Positions 1 to 11,815 of a stretch of DNA of 57,731 nucleotides are shown here, piece by piece. Made by a program: the position numbers and the translations under genes. The stretch comes from Gnetum montanum. Taxonomy: Eukaryota; Streptophyta; Gnetopsida; Gnetales; Gnetaceae. The number at the start of each line of letters is the position of its first letter. Position 1 is the first letter of the stretch. The notes beneath the pieces were generated by a model. The model searched no databases and was not told where the DNA came from. It saw only the letters and a list, made by a program, of their open reading frames with translations. The DNA is taken from assembly GCA_015680685.1 (NCBI GenBank), contig MNCI01013746.1:1-57731 (forward strand), in the 5' to 3' direction.

Positions 1-545
1 ATCTAAGCTAACCTAAGTGCGATGAGCATCCATTCCTCAACCATCCGTACACATCTTGGACCTCGTGCACAACTACCACTCGGATTACCAAGCGCAGATC
101 CTAGGTACACTATTGGGTTACCAAGTAGTCACACTTAAATGCTCGTGATCAAGTCATACTCATTCCGCATTTAAAAGGAGTTTAGGGCAAATAGATATTA
201 ACTAAGAAAGTAGTAAATAACAATTAAATAAATAATTAAACTAAGTGAATGCTACAATGATGAAGTAATCTTGATCTTTATTTTCGGTCATGTGCGTGTT
301 CAAGTATGTTACACTTAAATAAGGATGCTGTATAATTACAATCATCACACTGCGGGCATACACTGGGAGAGAAGGGTTGAGAGATGTAAAAAGAAACTTA
401 ACTCTAACTACTAACTTAAAAATTAGCTTCCAACTACCTATCAGATCTATCTACCTCTTATTTATAGATGAGGAGACAGGCTGCGATATTGCATACGCGA
501 TATCACATACGCAATATCGCGGTCAACTAAAATGGCGACTCATCA
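1..545 (-). mobile_element. LTR, partial (cut by window start), E2-like family
   Basis: The sequence matches the LTRs of E2 (28322-29117 and 36122-36893) nearly base for base from about position 10. It ends at 545 in ...CTCATCA, which on the minus strand is the expected TG start of an LTR. A TATA-like TATAAATA (minus) lies at 459-466, and just upstream of it on that strand sit several GATATC palindromes (481-525). No polypurine tract follows at 546, so this is either a solo LTR or the 5' LTR of an element that inserted into E0. The other end lies outside the window. Confidence 0.8.
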
Positions 546-686
546 TAGAGGAAGGTGGAGGAGCAGGGTTACCAACCACTGATGTCTCTGAGGGCTTTGG
601 TGAACTGCGAGGTCAGAAAAAGGATCTTTTCTTTGTTCGTGGTTCCGACCTGCTAGATGGGTTAACTGATTACAGGCTAACTACCC

Positions 687-2973
687 TCATAGTGTTCCTT
701 TGTTGTGGTTGTGTAGGAAATTCACCCTGCATGGATGGAGCAGGCAGTAGTTGTGCAGGAGGTGGAGGACTAGGTGCAGGGACAGGAGGTACATGATGAT
801 AGTAGGTGATACCCCTTCTTGGATATGGTGATTGATATGTTTTAGGAGGGTAGTGGTGAGATTGGTAAGCAGCAACATGACTAGAGGAGTCCCTTGGAGA
901 TGAAGGTTGCTGAACATTATAACCATAGGGATTTGATTGTCGATAAGGGTATTGCTACCTTGGAGGTGGAAATGCCCATGATTGTGGTTGCTACCACTAC
1001 TGGTATGATTCATAGGGTTGCAGAGGAGTTCCACTTGGATAGTATTGCTGTGGTTGGTGGAACTATTGAAGATTGCCTTGTGGATAAGGCAATCTTTTGG
1101 GCATTTGCATTTGTGCAAGTCGTGGATGTAATGCATACACCCCAGATTCCTACAAGTGTGATACAACTAGACAACATCCCTTAGGATGTTCATATTGGTA
1201 GACATCACACCCATAATCATCATTCAAATCACTATTCGCAACCATCTTACCTTTACCTTTAGATATGGAATGTTCAACCTCCTTACACCTCTGATGCTCA
1301 TGATCATCACTTTGCTCCTTGGACTCTTCAGCAATTTTTAAGATAGCTTGAAACCTATTGTCCGTGGAGTCCCATAATTGATCAACCTTGGTCATAATTT
1401 CTAATTGTAATTTTTGAAATGGCAAGTTTTTCTGACTAACCACCTCATCTTTGGCAAATTCACCCTCACTATTACAAAATCTAACCCCTTTCTTTCGAAT
1501 AGAAGGGTCTTTGTTGTATTCTTCTACACTTTCATGTTTTCTCAGCTCTCCCTCCTCCTTAGCTACTTGCTCAATTAATCTTTGAATCCAATGGGTGGTC
1601 AACTTTTTCAATCTCCCTTGGGCATAGATGCCAAGGGTTTTCCTGGTTTCAAACTGCAACCTATCCACGATATGGTTAAGCTGATCAAGCTGAGAGTATC
1701 CATGGCTGTGACACCTATGCAACAGAGAGTAGTAACAGCCAATAGCAGCATCCAAGGGCTCATGATTTCTTTGTTTCCACCCTTGAATTTCTTTCCTTAG
1801 ATTGGATACTTAGGAGTATGTTTGATATTTGTCATTGAATAGTTCCAACATCATACTCCATTGCCTGATTGATTCTGGTTCCCAGGATCAATACCAACTT
1901 TCTGCTTCCTTTATAAGTGTCCTTAGAAATAGTTTCAGCTTTTGCTAGTCATTTTCAATATTCTGCAAGGCACATGCATCTTGGAAGGCCTGGAGATGAT
2001 TTTGTGGATCAGGATCATATCCTCTCTCAAACTAAGGGATGTTGTTCATATCTAGCCTCTTTATTTTGTTATCCTTCACATGCCTTGTTGGAATCCTCAT
2101 AGTTTATGAAATATTCAACATGCCTTGATTAGTAAGTAGATGTTCATCAAGGCCATGATGGTGGTGCCTATGATGCTCCCTACTATCCCTTCTTTCTTGA
2201 TGATGGACCTCTCTGGATTTCCCATGTCTTCGGTCATGACTGTCCCAATGGTCCCTTCTGTTGTTTTGGTCTTGTCGATCACCTCCATCACAGTTATTTC
2301 ATCTGCAACCATGATTTGAACCAGATGAAGAAGAAGATGACAATGAAGGGGAAGAAGAAGGGGAACTTGCCCTGCGCTGACGTCTATCATCGTTCCTTTG
2401 ATGCTTATGCTCACAATCACGATCATGATCTCCTTTGTCTCTCTTTTCTTGACTTGCCTCTCTATATCTATTTTTGTCATTGGATCCGTTTTGACTAAAA
2501 CCTGGATTGTGAACTGTGGATTGTACATTTTGGTTAAGGGCTCCTTGAACAAAATCAAAGAGAGGAGAATCACTAAAGAAGTGGTCGCCTTCATTAATTG
2601 AGCCAAGTGGAGGTGGAAAGATGTTTGACCCCTTGCCCTTCATAAGCTCGTGTTGATGCTCTAACTGATGATCCCTTAATCTTTGCACTTCAGTGGGATG
2701 ATAATCCCTTGAGTCAAGATCTCACATCTCATATTCTCCATGGAGATGTTGAAGCCTGTGTTGTGCCAGCATTAATTGGAGCATTGCTAGAATAGATCGG
2801 TCAGGTGGCAACACAATGTTGCCTTCCATGTCGCACCACCGCATCAATTCATCTTGATGTAAGATGAAGGTAAAGTATGGTACATACTCATCAGGATGAG
2901 CATATACCACTCGGTATTGATGAGGTACTTGAATTGCCCTAAGCAGAGATGGGTTCTTATGAGAAGAAGACAT
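687..2973 (-). pseudogene. gag of gypsy element E0 (Athila-like), broken
   Basis: This is the capsid/nucleocapsid gene of a Ty3/gypsy retrotransposon. The start is ATG at 2973, opening MSSSHKNPSL, a start shared with E1 (MSSSSSHKS), E4 and E5. The block EGNIVLPPDR (about 2790-2830) is shared with E1 and E5. A Ser/Arg-rich linker follows (about 2300-2500), then the retrotransposon gag domain (about 1600-1960; KTLGIYAQGRL) and a charged stretch. A zinc-knuckle relic near 1165-1215 reads CDVYQYEHPKGCC, where E1 has CEICQYDHPKGCC, so the second cysteine is lost. The C-terminal part is Pro/His/Gln-rich. Several frame changes are needed to read the whole gene. No protease or pol follows before the LTR junction at 545/546. 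Confidence 0.8.
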
Positions 2974-3119
2974 TTTGTGTTAATAAATAGTGTGCAATTA
3001 AAATTTAATTTAATGATAATAATGATAATTTTTGTTTTTGTAGGATTTGACACTTAGGGTCCGAACAACAAGGTTACTAGATTTCACTAGGCTTAGATAG
3101 CGCACGAAGAACTATAGTT

Positions 3120-3135
3120 CCTAGCAACGGCACCA
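3120..3135 (-). other. Primer-binding site of E0 (tRNA-Asp type)
   Basis: On the minus strand, TGGTGCCGTTGCTAGG follows one base after the LTR end ...CATCA. It closely resembles the TGGCGCCGTTGCCGGGGA class that is complementary to the plant tRNA-Asp 3' end and is typical of Athila/Tat-type gypsy elements. E2 (36103-36120) and E4 (51019-51034) carry similar sites, which fixes the orientation and the LTR boundary. Confidence 0.85.
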
Positions 3136-3136
3136 A

Positions 3137-4036
3137 TGATGAGCGGCAAAGTACCCCTATGCCCAACCATACGAATCACAAGTGTTCACATGCAATCTGG
3201 TCAAATTCTGCAGACTGTAATTACTAACTACGCTAGAGTTAAATAGTGTGTTAGTGTTGTTCATTTGTTGTCTTCCCAGTCCCACTTGTGGAATGTAATT
3301 GTATGGTTAAGTGTGACTGAGGCATATGATTTTTATTGCTTTGTGTTTTTATGGAATTACTCACCTAGAATAAGAATAAAAGTAAGAGTGTTTAGAAATA
3401 AAAGCGATTAATTGCTAAGGAAAGTAAAGTCTAATTTAGCCTAACATAAGTAACCATTCCCACTTCCCAAACACATCTTGAACTTGGTATGAACACTGCT
3501 GGGTTGTCAAACACTAATTGTTTCTAAGCTACCAAGTGTCACACATATTCTCGAAGGGGTCGTGCTTGTGTAATTTAACGATTTGCATAAATGATCAAAA
3601 TGAATTGTTGCACTAATAACATGAATGTAAAGTACATAAAATAACATAAAATAAAATATAAATGCATAAGAAAGAAAAACTCAAGTGCTGCAAGGATGAA
3701 TCAAGGAGCTTGTCTTTATTGCCAATACAATGGTGTGCTCAGGTACATCAATGCTTGAATAAAGATCCATTCACACTTAGACCTCCTATTGCGGGCACTT
3801 GGAAAATATTCTAACTTTCAAATAGATAGATTGCAAGAGTTTCGCTACTTGACTACTAAAAACATGCTCCCAATTGTGCACCTAGGCATTGTATTTATAG
3901 ATCTGGGAGTAACTCAGGAATAACCGCTCTAATATTTAGAGTAACCGCTCTAATACTTACATTAACCACTTTAATAATTAGAGTAACTGCTCTAATAATT
4001 AGAATAACCACTCTAATAATTAGAGTAACCGCTTCA
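3137..4036 (-). mobile_element. 5' LTR of E0
   Basis: The boundaries are TG...CA on both strands: plus TGATGAGCGG at 3137 and ...CGCTTCA at 4036. Body sequence matches the E3 LTR (36975-37853) until about 3905. There the GATATC-rich promoter tail of E3 is replaced by a 21-bp tandem array. A TATA-like box TATAAATA (minus) is at 3892-3899, so the array lies immediately upstream of the presumed core promoter. Length is about 900 bp. The right boundary is inferred from the CA end, not from a target-site duplication. Confidence 0.75.
3920..4036 (-). repeat. 21-bp tandem array in U3 of the E0 LTR
   Basis: Five full copies and a 12-bp partial copy of a unit like ATAACCGCTCTAATATTTAGA start at 3920, 3941, 3962, 3983, 4004 and 4025, a strict 21-bp period. 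The units differ by a few substitutions. The position, directly upstream of the TATA-like box on the minus strand, suggests a promoter-proximal enhancer-like array; that role is inference. Confidence 0.9.
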
Positions 4037-4105
4037 TTAGTTGTGGTCTAGTAACCCTAGGCCACAAGTTTAATTCTATTAAACAACACTAAGTTATAAA
4101 TTAAA
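4037..4105 (+). repeat. SINE-like fragment
   Basis: The stretch GTGGTCTAGTAACCCTAGG, followed by CACAAGTTTAATTCTATTAAACAACACTAAGTTATAAA with small changes, resembles the box-B half and tail of the tRNA-derived repeat seen whole at 16170-16255. The box-A half is missing. From 4106 to 4369 nothing is recognisable in AT-rich sequence. Confidence 0.45.
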
Positions 4106-4369
4106 TTGAAGAAAGAATTTACAAAAGGAATTCTAAAATTGGTCCAATAGATCCAAAGGATCTTAGTGAAAGTAAAAATTTTAATTTTAGTTTCATTATT
4201 ATAAATTTATATTATAATTACATATTTTCTACCTATTTAATTTATTTATTCTATGCTCAAAATTTAATTTATTATAATAATAATATTTTTTATTATATTT
4301 GGTGGCTTATATAGAGAGTAGGATTTATGCTAACTCATTATGCTATGGTAGTGATTTCATTTCAAAAAT

Positions 4370-5248
4370 TGATGGGTGATATGCATAATTAGAAAAATAG
4401 TTGATCATGATTACTAGTGACCTTAGAATATGTTATTTTCCTTACGCCTATGCGTAATATAATGAAGTAAGTTTATCTACATTTGAGATCCCTACTTAAT
4501 GAAGTATAGTCGACCAATTGCATCAATGAGCATGCGTTGACGTATCCCTATCAAGCCTATATAAATGCATGTACCTATGGCATTTATGGCATGTTAAGCC
4601 AGTAGTATAGCGAAGCTCTTGTAGTTTGTTGTTTCCAAAGTTAGAATATTTTCCATTTGAGTGCTTGTAGTATGAATTGCATCACTTTGATTCGATTAAT
4701 CTCTCTTAATTAGCACTTTACTTTACATGCATTTTACATTCCATGTTCCAATAATTAGAGCAATTAATATAATCAATAATGAACACATATGTAAAACAGG
4801 TTTGAGCATAACATATAATGCTTGATAATCCTAGCAATGACCATTTGGTTCACCCAGCAATTGCTAGTTGGTAAGCTAGCAGTGTTAATATAATTTCAAG
4901 ATGTGTATGGCAAGTGGGTATGGATACTTATGTTAGGATAGTTAGCTTTAAAATCGTTAGATAGTTAGAATAGTTAACTATCAACCATTCATCTTTCACC
5001 TTAACACTTAGGCTAAAAACATATGAAAAATATAAACATAGATAGATATCACATGCCTTAACTTGCACTTAACCATACATAAGAGCATACACAAGTGAGA
5101 GTTAAGAAGACAACGATCATACACTTCCTTTAATTACAGTCTATGTCTATAGGCACGCTTAGGAGCTAAGTCCATGAAATTCGACCAAATCACTAATGCA
5201 CACTTGTGATTCATGTGGTTGGGTGTAGGGACTACTGGCCGCTCATCA
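4370..5248 (+). mobile_element. Isolated LTR in plus orientation
   Basis: The right end ...GGCCGCTCATCA at 5248 is the reverse complement of the LTR starts elsewhere in this window. The 100 bp before it mirror the LTR opening of the E0/E3 family (an ACCACATGAATCACAAGTG-like segment in reverse). A TATA-like CTATATAAATGC lies at about 4557-4568, followed by the usual LTR transcribed region with TACCAACTAGC-type motifs. The left end is set tentatively at TGATGGGTGA (4370). No matching 5-bp duplication was found, and no primer site follows, so it is a solo LTR or a 3' LTR whose element is gone. Confidence 0.65.
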
Positions 5249-5793
5249 CTACTATATCTTCATCTTAGTCATTTACTAGGATGCTACTTAGTTAAGAATA
5301 AAAGACATATACATGAGGATTGAATTGTAAGTGTAATATTCATTGGCAATGAAACTAATCAACTAGACTCATGTTGGAAATACTAACTTAAGAATGAAGC
5401 CTACCATGAGCAAAGTTTCTTAAAAACCATAATTTCAAATAACACTTTTCACATTACCCATTTTGCATTCTCGAATAATGAAAAGAATTAAAAAGACACA
5501 TAAAAAATAACTAGCTTAGCTATATATTTATAATATATATATATATAATTTTACTAAAAAAACCCTTGCAAAAACTAAATTGAATTTTAGTTCTTCCACC
5601 ATTTACTGGATTTAATGTATTCCATAAATTGCCTAGATAAAAAGGATGACCAATTCCAAATTTGATAATAATTCATAGATTAATATTTTCTATACATGCT
5701 CCCTTTACCCTTGCCCTTCTAAATACAAAGCAAGACAAAAGCTGCAAATTTATTCCCTCATTGAAGACTCGTTGAACAATATTTTATTTAGAT
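5249..5793. other. Intergenic, nothing recognised
   Basis: AT-rich sequence with no credible reading frame. It includes a (TA)n-like run near 5530-5547. It ends where the inverted LINE ORF1 begins. Confidence 0.6.
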
Positions 5794-6968
5794 TTACCAA
5801 TAAAGCCTCTCACTCAAATTAACCATATTTTTTTTTAAAATAACTTTCATTATTAGATAGATTTCCAGCGCAGTAGAAGGATCGGGGTTAGGAATGTCAG
5901 TCATCATAGTAGTGGAAAGAATTGCAAAGGAGTTGCTTGTATTAACAGTTAAAGCTGGGTTAGTTTTGGGCAAAGGAGAGGAAGGGGGAGTAGTGATTTT
6001 AGATGCTTTGGCCCTTTTCCTTCCCCCTTCCATTACAAACTCATCACGTAAAAGTGAGTCTTGAACTAATTGTGAGTGGATGATAGGTGCCTTGGGCCTG
6101 GCCTTAATGAAAGAATGGGATTGGGAGACTCTTTCCTTGAAGGGAGAAGATGAGGAAGAAAGGTGTAGAGCATTGTTAGAAGTAGAACTGAACTTAATGG
6201 GAGCAATTGGTGGGTTGGGTTGAGGAGTGACTATAGGACTGGATTTGGGAGGATTGGTTTGAGATTTTTTCTTAGCTAAAAAGGGACAGGTAGAAATGTG
6301 ATGCTCTACACGATGGCAGTAACTACAAGAGTTAGGAAGATAAAAATAGTCTACCTTTTGAGTAAAGACTTTGCCTCCAGCTCCTAAGGTTAAGGTGGTT
6401 TTCTTTTGGGAAATGTTTAGTTCGATACAGTAGCGACGAAAGTGAGCCCCGTTAACCTCAATTCCATGGTCGGAGATGACTCGACCTAAGGTGCTAACTA
6501 TGTCTCGCTCAACAGGTGAAAAGATTCAAGGAAGATTAGGCAGCTCTACATAACAAGGGATAATATTAAAGGTTGGGTCGTTAACATTGAAATCAAATTT
6601 CCAGGCTCGAGCGATAAGTGTAGCATTACGAGCAGGAAAAATTCGAAGAGAGCTTTCTCAATGTGAGAAGCCTCAAAAAGTTCAGCAAGGACAAAATTAC
6701 AAGCATAGTATCGAGCATGTAAGACTTGTATTCCGTGGGCTTGTAAAATATTTTTAATATGTAGATTGATGCTTAATGATCGAGGTAGATAACCCATTAT
6801 TTGAAAAAAAATAAAGCGTGCAGAAAAATCTTGAGAAACAGATTCAAAGATATCTTCAGGTAAAAGAAAATCTAAGGATTCTGAGTTGGGAGAACTTCCC
6901 TGAGGTGAAGAAGTAGCAACCGCTGAGGATTCGTCCATACTCTTGGATGAAGGAAGCTCCATGTCCAT
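5794..6968 (-). pseudogene. LINE ORF1 (DUF4283 / CCHC nucleic-acid-binding), inverted and broken
   Basis: ORF1 of plant L1-type LINEs binds the element RNA. The likely start is ATG at 6968 (MDMELPSSKS). A DUF4283-like region spans about 6530-6830 and includes the segment CYVELPNLP. A textbook zinc knuckle C-X2-C-X4-H-X4-C (CSYCHRVEHHISTC) sits at 6286-6327. A Pro/Ser-rich basic tail ends with a NSFAILS motif, typical of ORF1 C-termini. One frameshift near 6655 and a stop after LPNLP break the gene. It reads on the minus strand while ORF2, 760 bp away, reads on the plus strand. Normally the two are colinear. Confidence 0.75.
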
Positions 6969-7727
6969 TCGAACTGGCTCAACGCCGGTAATAATGCAAT
7001 GGCAACCCTGGCTCAACCCACAGTAAAAGCACCACAATGCAGACCCTATTGCCCACTGCAACCGTTGCCCCACAACCACCAGCCATTAGAGCGCAACACA
7101 ACTACCTAGGAAGCCAGAAACCAGGGCACCACGGTAGCAAAAAAAACTGCAGCAGAAAACTGAGAACAAAAATGGAAGAGCCGAACGTAGCGAACAGCCC
7201 AGCCAAATCTGAGGAGCTGCAGTGTAGCGCAGTAGCTCACGCGGACCTCGCGATCTGGAGACCGCAGCGCAGCCCCGCACACAGAGGAAACAGGGTGAAC
7301 CACCACACAATGGTCTACCAAACGGTTAGCACCACCGCTCAACGATCTGCCAAACGGTCAGCAGGGTGATCTTGTTTGACTGGATTTGCAACGAAGGTAG
7401 CAGGATCGCTTCTGATGTTGAAGATAGGGCAGAAAAAACCGATGATCCATGTCTGTCTGTCTATGCACACAACCAAGAAGCAAGCCTTCCTTTGCCGCTG
7501 GTGTGATGGTGGCGAGGCCAAATATGGCTGTTCCTTTTCCCACAATCACAATCTCTGCGTGTGCATCTATTTTGTTCATCTATGAACTTCAACGCCGCTG
7601 GTTTGATAAAGATCACAAGGAGATCAGACAAACTCACTACAGAAAATCCATGAGAGCTCCCGCAGAAGAATTTTCTAAAACGTTTGGGTTCAACGCATTA
7701 CTGAGACCTCCTATCTAGAGCTTCTCC
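6969..7727. other. LINE leader between divergent ORF1 and ORF2
   Basis: This 760-bp stretch is visibly more GC-rich than its surroundings (about 6980-7340), as expected for a LINE 5' UTR with promoter function. An open stretch at 7449-7718 is in the same frame as ORF2 and is separated from it by a single stop (7716-7718). It may be ORF2 leader or ORF1-ORF2 linker. The switch point between inverted and forward LINE sequence must lie here but cannot be placed by eye. Confidence 0.5.
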
Positions 7728-10700
7728 ATGAACCTCTTATCTTGGAATGTCCGAGGCCTGACTGATAGGCTTCATTGCAAACGAGCCAGCAACTTTCTCT
7801 CTAGTCTAAATCTCAGTTTGGATTCCCCCCCTCTTCAAGAAATCAAGATCTCAGCCAAACAATTATCTCTTTTAGCCCTCTGGTTTCTTCCCCATTCTTC
7901 TGCTCTCGCTACTTCTCATGAGTGTGGAAAAGGTGGAGCAGCCATTCTTTTTCCAGCCTACTGGAAAGACAAACTCCTTCAGCATGGGTCCAATTTAGGT
8001 CATCGAGTGGCTTGGGCTGTTTTCTCCTCCTCACATGGTCCCTTCGGAGTTTGTTCTATTTATGCCCCCAATGACTCTACCGAACGGGCCCGATTGTGGC
8101 ATGAACTCACCCATAACCTCCCTTCTATTCCTTGGATTTTTGGCGGTGATTTTAACATGATGGAATTCTCTTATGATAAGCTTGGGGGTGTTTTCTCTCA
8201 CCTTCTGCATCACGAATTTCAAGCCTGGTCAAATTTTAAGAAATGCTTCTATCTTTCGGATGGCATCGTAGACACTGCTAGCGGCTCTTTAAACAGCTTC
8301 ACTTGGAACAATCTTCGTAAGGGGTAGGCTCGCATTTATAGTCGATTAGATAGATATTATTTTTCCACCCTTTCTTTTTGGTAGACCCTTTCTAATACTA
8401 AAGTCCACCAACATGCAACCTTATTAGATCATTTCCCCATTACTTTATCTATGCAAATCCATAATGACCACCAACGACGGACTTATCATCTCTTTAGGCT
8501 GCATAATCAATGTTTCTCTTCTCCTCCCGCCAAACAACTTCTTTCTAGCCTTTGGAACGCTGAACCAAGACCCTTAGGTCCAAAGGGTTGGATCCACTGG
8601 TGGCTTCAGACTACTAGTAGAGTTAGGAATCTCGCCCATCATTATGGTAAGGAAGTTTCCTCTCGTTCTCGGCAAGAGTACACCAATGTATGCTCTACCA
8701 TTGAGCACCTTACGTCTAAACTAACTGATGATCCCTTCAATAGTCACCTTCAAGGGGAGCTTGCCAGAGCCCGTATTTCCTTTCAACATTGGGAAGTATA
8801 TAAGGCACAAGGTGCCTTGATTAAAAGCCGACTCATTAGGCTAAACATTCAAGATGAGCATTGTAAGGAATTCTTTAAGTACCTTAACCAGTCCTCCCCT
8901 TCGCCCTCCTTAGATAAACTCTCCATAAATGGATCCATTATCACTGACCAAAATAGTCTTCTCTCTTATCTTAAGGAACACTTTGAGGCCTTATTCACCA
9001 CTACTCCTATGGATCCCGCATCCTTCGCAGCAGCCACTCTAAATTATCCTAAACTGGTTAATTCTTCTATGCTGATAATTTTAGAAGCCGATATTACTCC
9101 AGTTGAGCTTCGACAAGCTTGCTTTAACCTAAGCCCCGGGAAAGCCCCTGGCTATGATGGTTTTCCAGTCGAATTTTTCCAAAAGCATTGGGATCTGGTA
9201 GGTTTTGACCTCTTCAATGTTATCAAAGAGGCTACACTTACTGGTTCTTTGGGACCAATCTTAAACCAAGGGATTATTCGTCTTCTCCCTAAATCAGGAG
9301 ATCCTACTTGTATCTCCAATTGGCGACCTATCACCTTACTTAATGTGGTTTACAAAATTTGGGCTAAATGTTTGGCTTTGCGATTAAAGAAAATCCTTGC
9401 CCTTATTATTTCCCCCCAGCAGACTGGCTTTGTTCCAGGAAGATACATATTAAATAACGTGGTGGCTGCTTGGGAAGGTCTTAAGTGGGCTGAGGATGAG
9501 GGTCAGGATATCCTCCTGATGAAGCTTGACTACGCTAAAGCCTATGATAACATTAAGTGGGACTTCATTATCCAAACCATGACTAAATTGGGTTTTGGCC
9601 CTAAGTTCATTCATATGGTAGAATGCTTATTCTCAGATGCTACTACGCGAATCGCGACTACCTTCGGCATCACTTCTCCCTTTTCTATTCATAGGTCTGT
9701 TAGACAAGGTTGCCCTCTTGCTCCTTACCTCTTCATCATTGCTGCTGAATTTCTTTGTCATCAAATCAGCTTGGATATTCAAAACAATGTTTTATCTGGG
9801 GTTCATCTATCTTCTCCTCAACATCAGCTCCTCAATATGCATTTCGCTGATGACTCCTTTTTCCTTATTATCTCGAGTATAGCAATATTGCTCCATCTCT
9901 GGATCTGTTATAAATTGGCATAAATCTTCAATTTATAGCTTCACCAATAACTACATCCATTTGCCCAATTATAGTTGGAAGTGTACTCAAGATCATGAGA
10001 TCATTAAGCTTTTGGGAATCCCCTTTCACTTTAGAGGCCCAACTTCAGAGCTCTGGGACCAAGTACTTTCTCGAATTCAAAGAAAAGTTGAAAAATGGAA
10101 AACCAAACCCCTCACCCTCGCCGGTAACTATCTAATCTGTAAGTCTATTTGTGCCTCTACCCATGTTTATTATTCGTCATGTTGGGCCCCTTCCCATACT
10201 TCTTATCAAAAGCTTGAACAATTATTTCGAGACTTCATGTGGTCGTCTAAGGACTCTCAAAAAGGCTTTCATCGTGTTGCCTGGAATATAGGAACTCTTC
10301 CTAAGAACAAAGGTCGATTGGGCCTTTTGAACTCCTTTAAGCAAGGTCTCACCCTTGTCGCTAAGTGGTTGGTTCAGCACCTAGATGCCCCCAATATTAT
10401 TGGGAATCTTCTTTAGTTAAGGCTTCAACAAGCATTCCCTAAGAATAGGTCTATCTGGAAGGGTATCCACCCTGTTAATTGGATCCTTTCTCCTCATGAC
10501 ATTATCATTCCTGGAACACATGTTTTCAAAAGCATTTGGAAGGCTTGGCAGGTCTTACATTATCATGTGAATTGGAATAATATTCATATCAATCCTACTC
10601 TCCTTTCTAAGGTTAGCCCTTGGTGGCTGCCACTATCTCTTGCTCCTCTAGCCACCTCAAATGCCACGACAGCCACCATTTGGTTTCAAAAGGGAGTTGT

Positions 10701-11565
10701 TTCCCTTAGATGTCTTCGTCTCACCAATTAGTGGATTACTTGGGATATGTTTGAAAACTTATATGGGGCTTCCAGAACTATGCACCATTGCCTTGATAGA
10801 CTTTATCACTTCATACATCAGTACTTACATTTGGATGCTTCGGTTCCTAGTCTCTTCCATGTTTTTCAGTGGACTAATGGATCGAACCTTCTACCCTATA
10901 AACCACATGTGCCCTTTTAGTTGTTGCATGATTCCTCTATGATTGTTAATCGTTGCAATCGATCATGGCACAAAGAAGAGTCTGAATAGTTTTGGCTCTC
11001 TCTCTTTTCACGAGTTTGGAGCCTTCTGACTCTTCCAAAAATTAAACAATTTCTTTGGTGCCTCCTTCATCAAGGCCTGCCTATCGGCAAACGTCGGGAA
11101 TACCTTGGGATTCCAAACCCTAATTGCCCTCTCTGTGGAGGTCCTGATGACTTTGTCCACGTTTTTTGGCATTGCCCTTTCACTCAGTCTTCATGGGAGT
11201 GGGTTTCTAAAGTTTTTCCTTTGTGCAAGTTTTCCCATGAGGATATCTTGTTCGGCTTTCTAGCCACCCCCTTTGCTGACCTTAAGTTTCTTTGGGAAGT
11301 TATTAGGCCCCTCGTTCTTTACTATATATGGAAGCGTAGATGCACTGCTATTTTCCAAAACACCGATTCGTCCAACTCTAACCATTTAACTATTATGGAC
11401 AAATTTCGAATTCTTCGCCTTGTGCATTTCCAAATTTTATCTCATACTTCTAAGTTAAAGTTGGATACTAATCGGTTGTTTTATTGTTTGCAGCCTTGGA
11501 GCAAATACACCAACTTGTGCACTCTTCCCAATCACGATCTGCTACATCAGAGTGTGTTATCATAA
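7728..11565 (+). pseudogene. LINE (L1-type) ORF2: endonuclease, reverse transcriptase, zf-RVT
   Basis: ORF2 drives target-primed reverse transcription. The start MNLLSWNVRGLTD is the usual opening of the AP-endonuclease domain (to about 8400; includes GGDFNM and YSRLDR). The RT domain spans about 9090-9870, with SPGKAPGYDGFPVEFF, WRPITLLN, LDYAKAYD, RQGCPLAPYLF and the catalytic FADD at about 9845. A zinc-binding RT C-terminal domain lies at about 11040-11215 (KQFLWCLLHQGLP; CPLCGG, then H and WHCP). The first part reads in one frame with two stops, near 8325 (a Trp-to-stop by family comparison) and 8382. A +1 frameshift occurs near 9865. The rest continues in the new frame to 11565 with a few stops (for example 10416). 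It is therefore inactive but nearly full length. Confidence 0.9.
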
Positions 11566-11815
11566 TTTTGAGCATTTTTAGCTCTTTGTTGTTCTCCTGG
11601 TCTTATTAACTCGCAGTTCTTATCAATTCCCAGCATAACGTTGCTCTTTGGAATGTACTCCCACAACCTGTAAAGGATTATGTATCAAGATGTTTTCCTT
11701 CAACACTTGCATTTGTCATTGTTCTTCTTCCTATTTAACCATCAATATGTTCAGATGTTGTTCATGTACTTAATCTCATTTAATTAATAAAATATGAAGA
11801 GCATTCTTTTGTACT
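11566..11815 (+). other. LINE 3' UTR, approximate
   Basis: Noncoding sequence after the ORF2 stop. A TTAATTAATAAAATATGAAG stretch near 11780-11800 could hold the polyadenylation signal. No clear poly(A) tail or flanking duplication was found, so the end is a guess. Confidence 0.35.

Noticed and set aside
546-4036. The LTRs at 1-545 and 3137-4036 as a pair
   Set aside because: The two LTRs are of different families, and there is no polypurine tract at 546.
3920-4036. CRISPR-like array
   Set aside because: The units are contiguous 21-bp tandem copies without spacers, inside a plant LTR.
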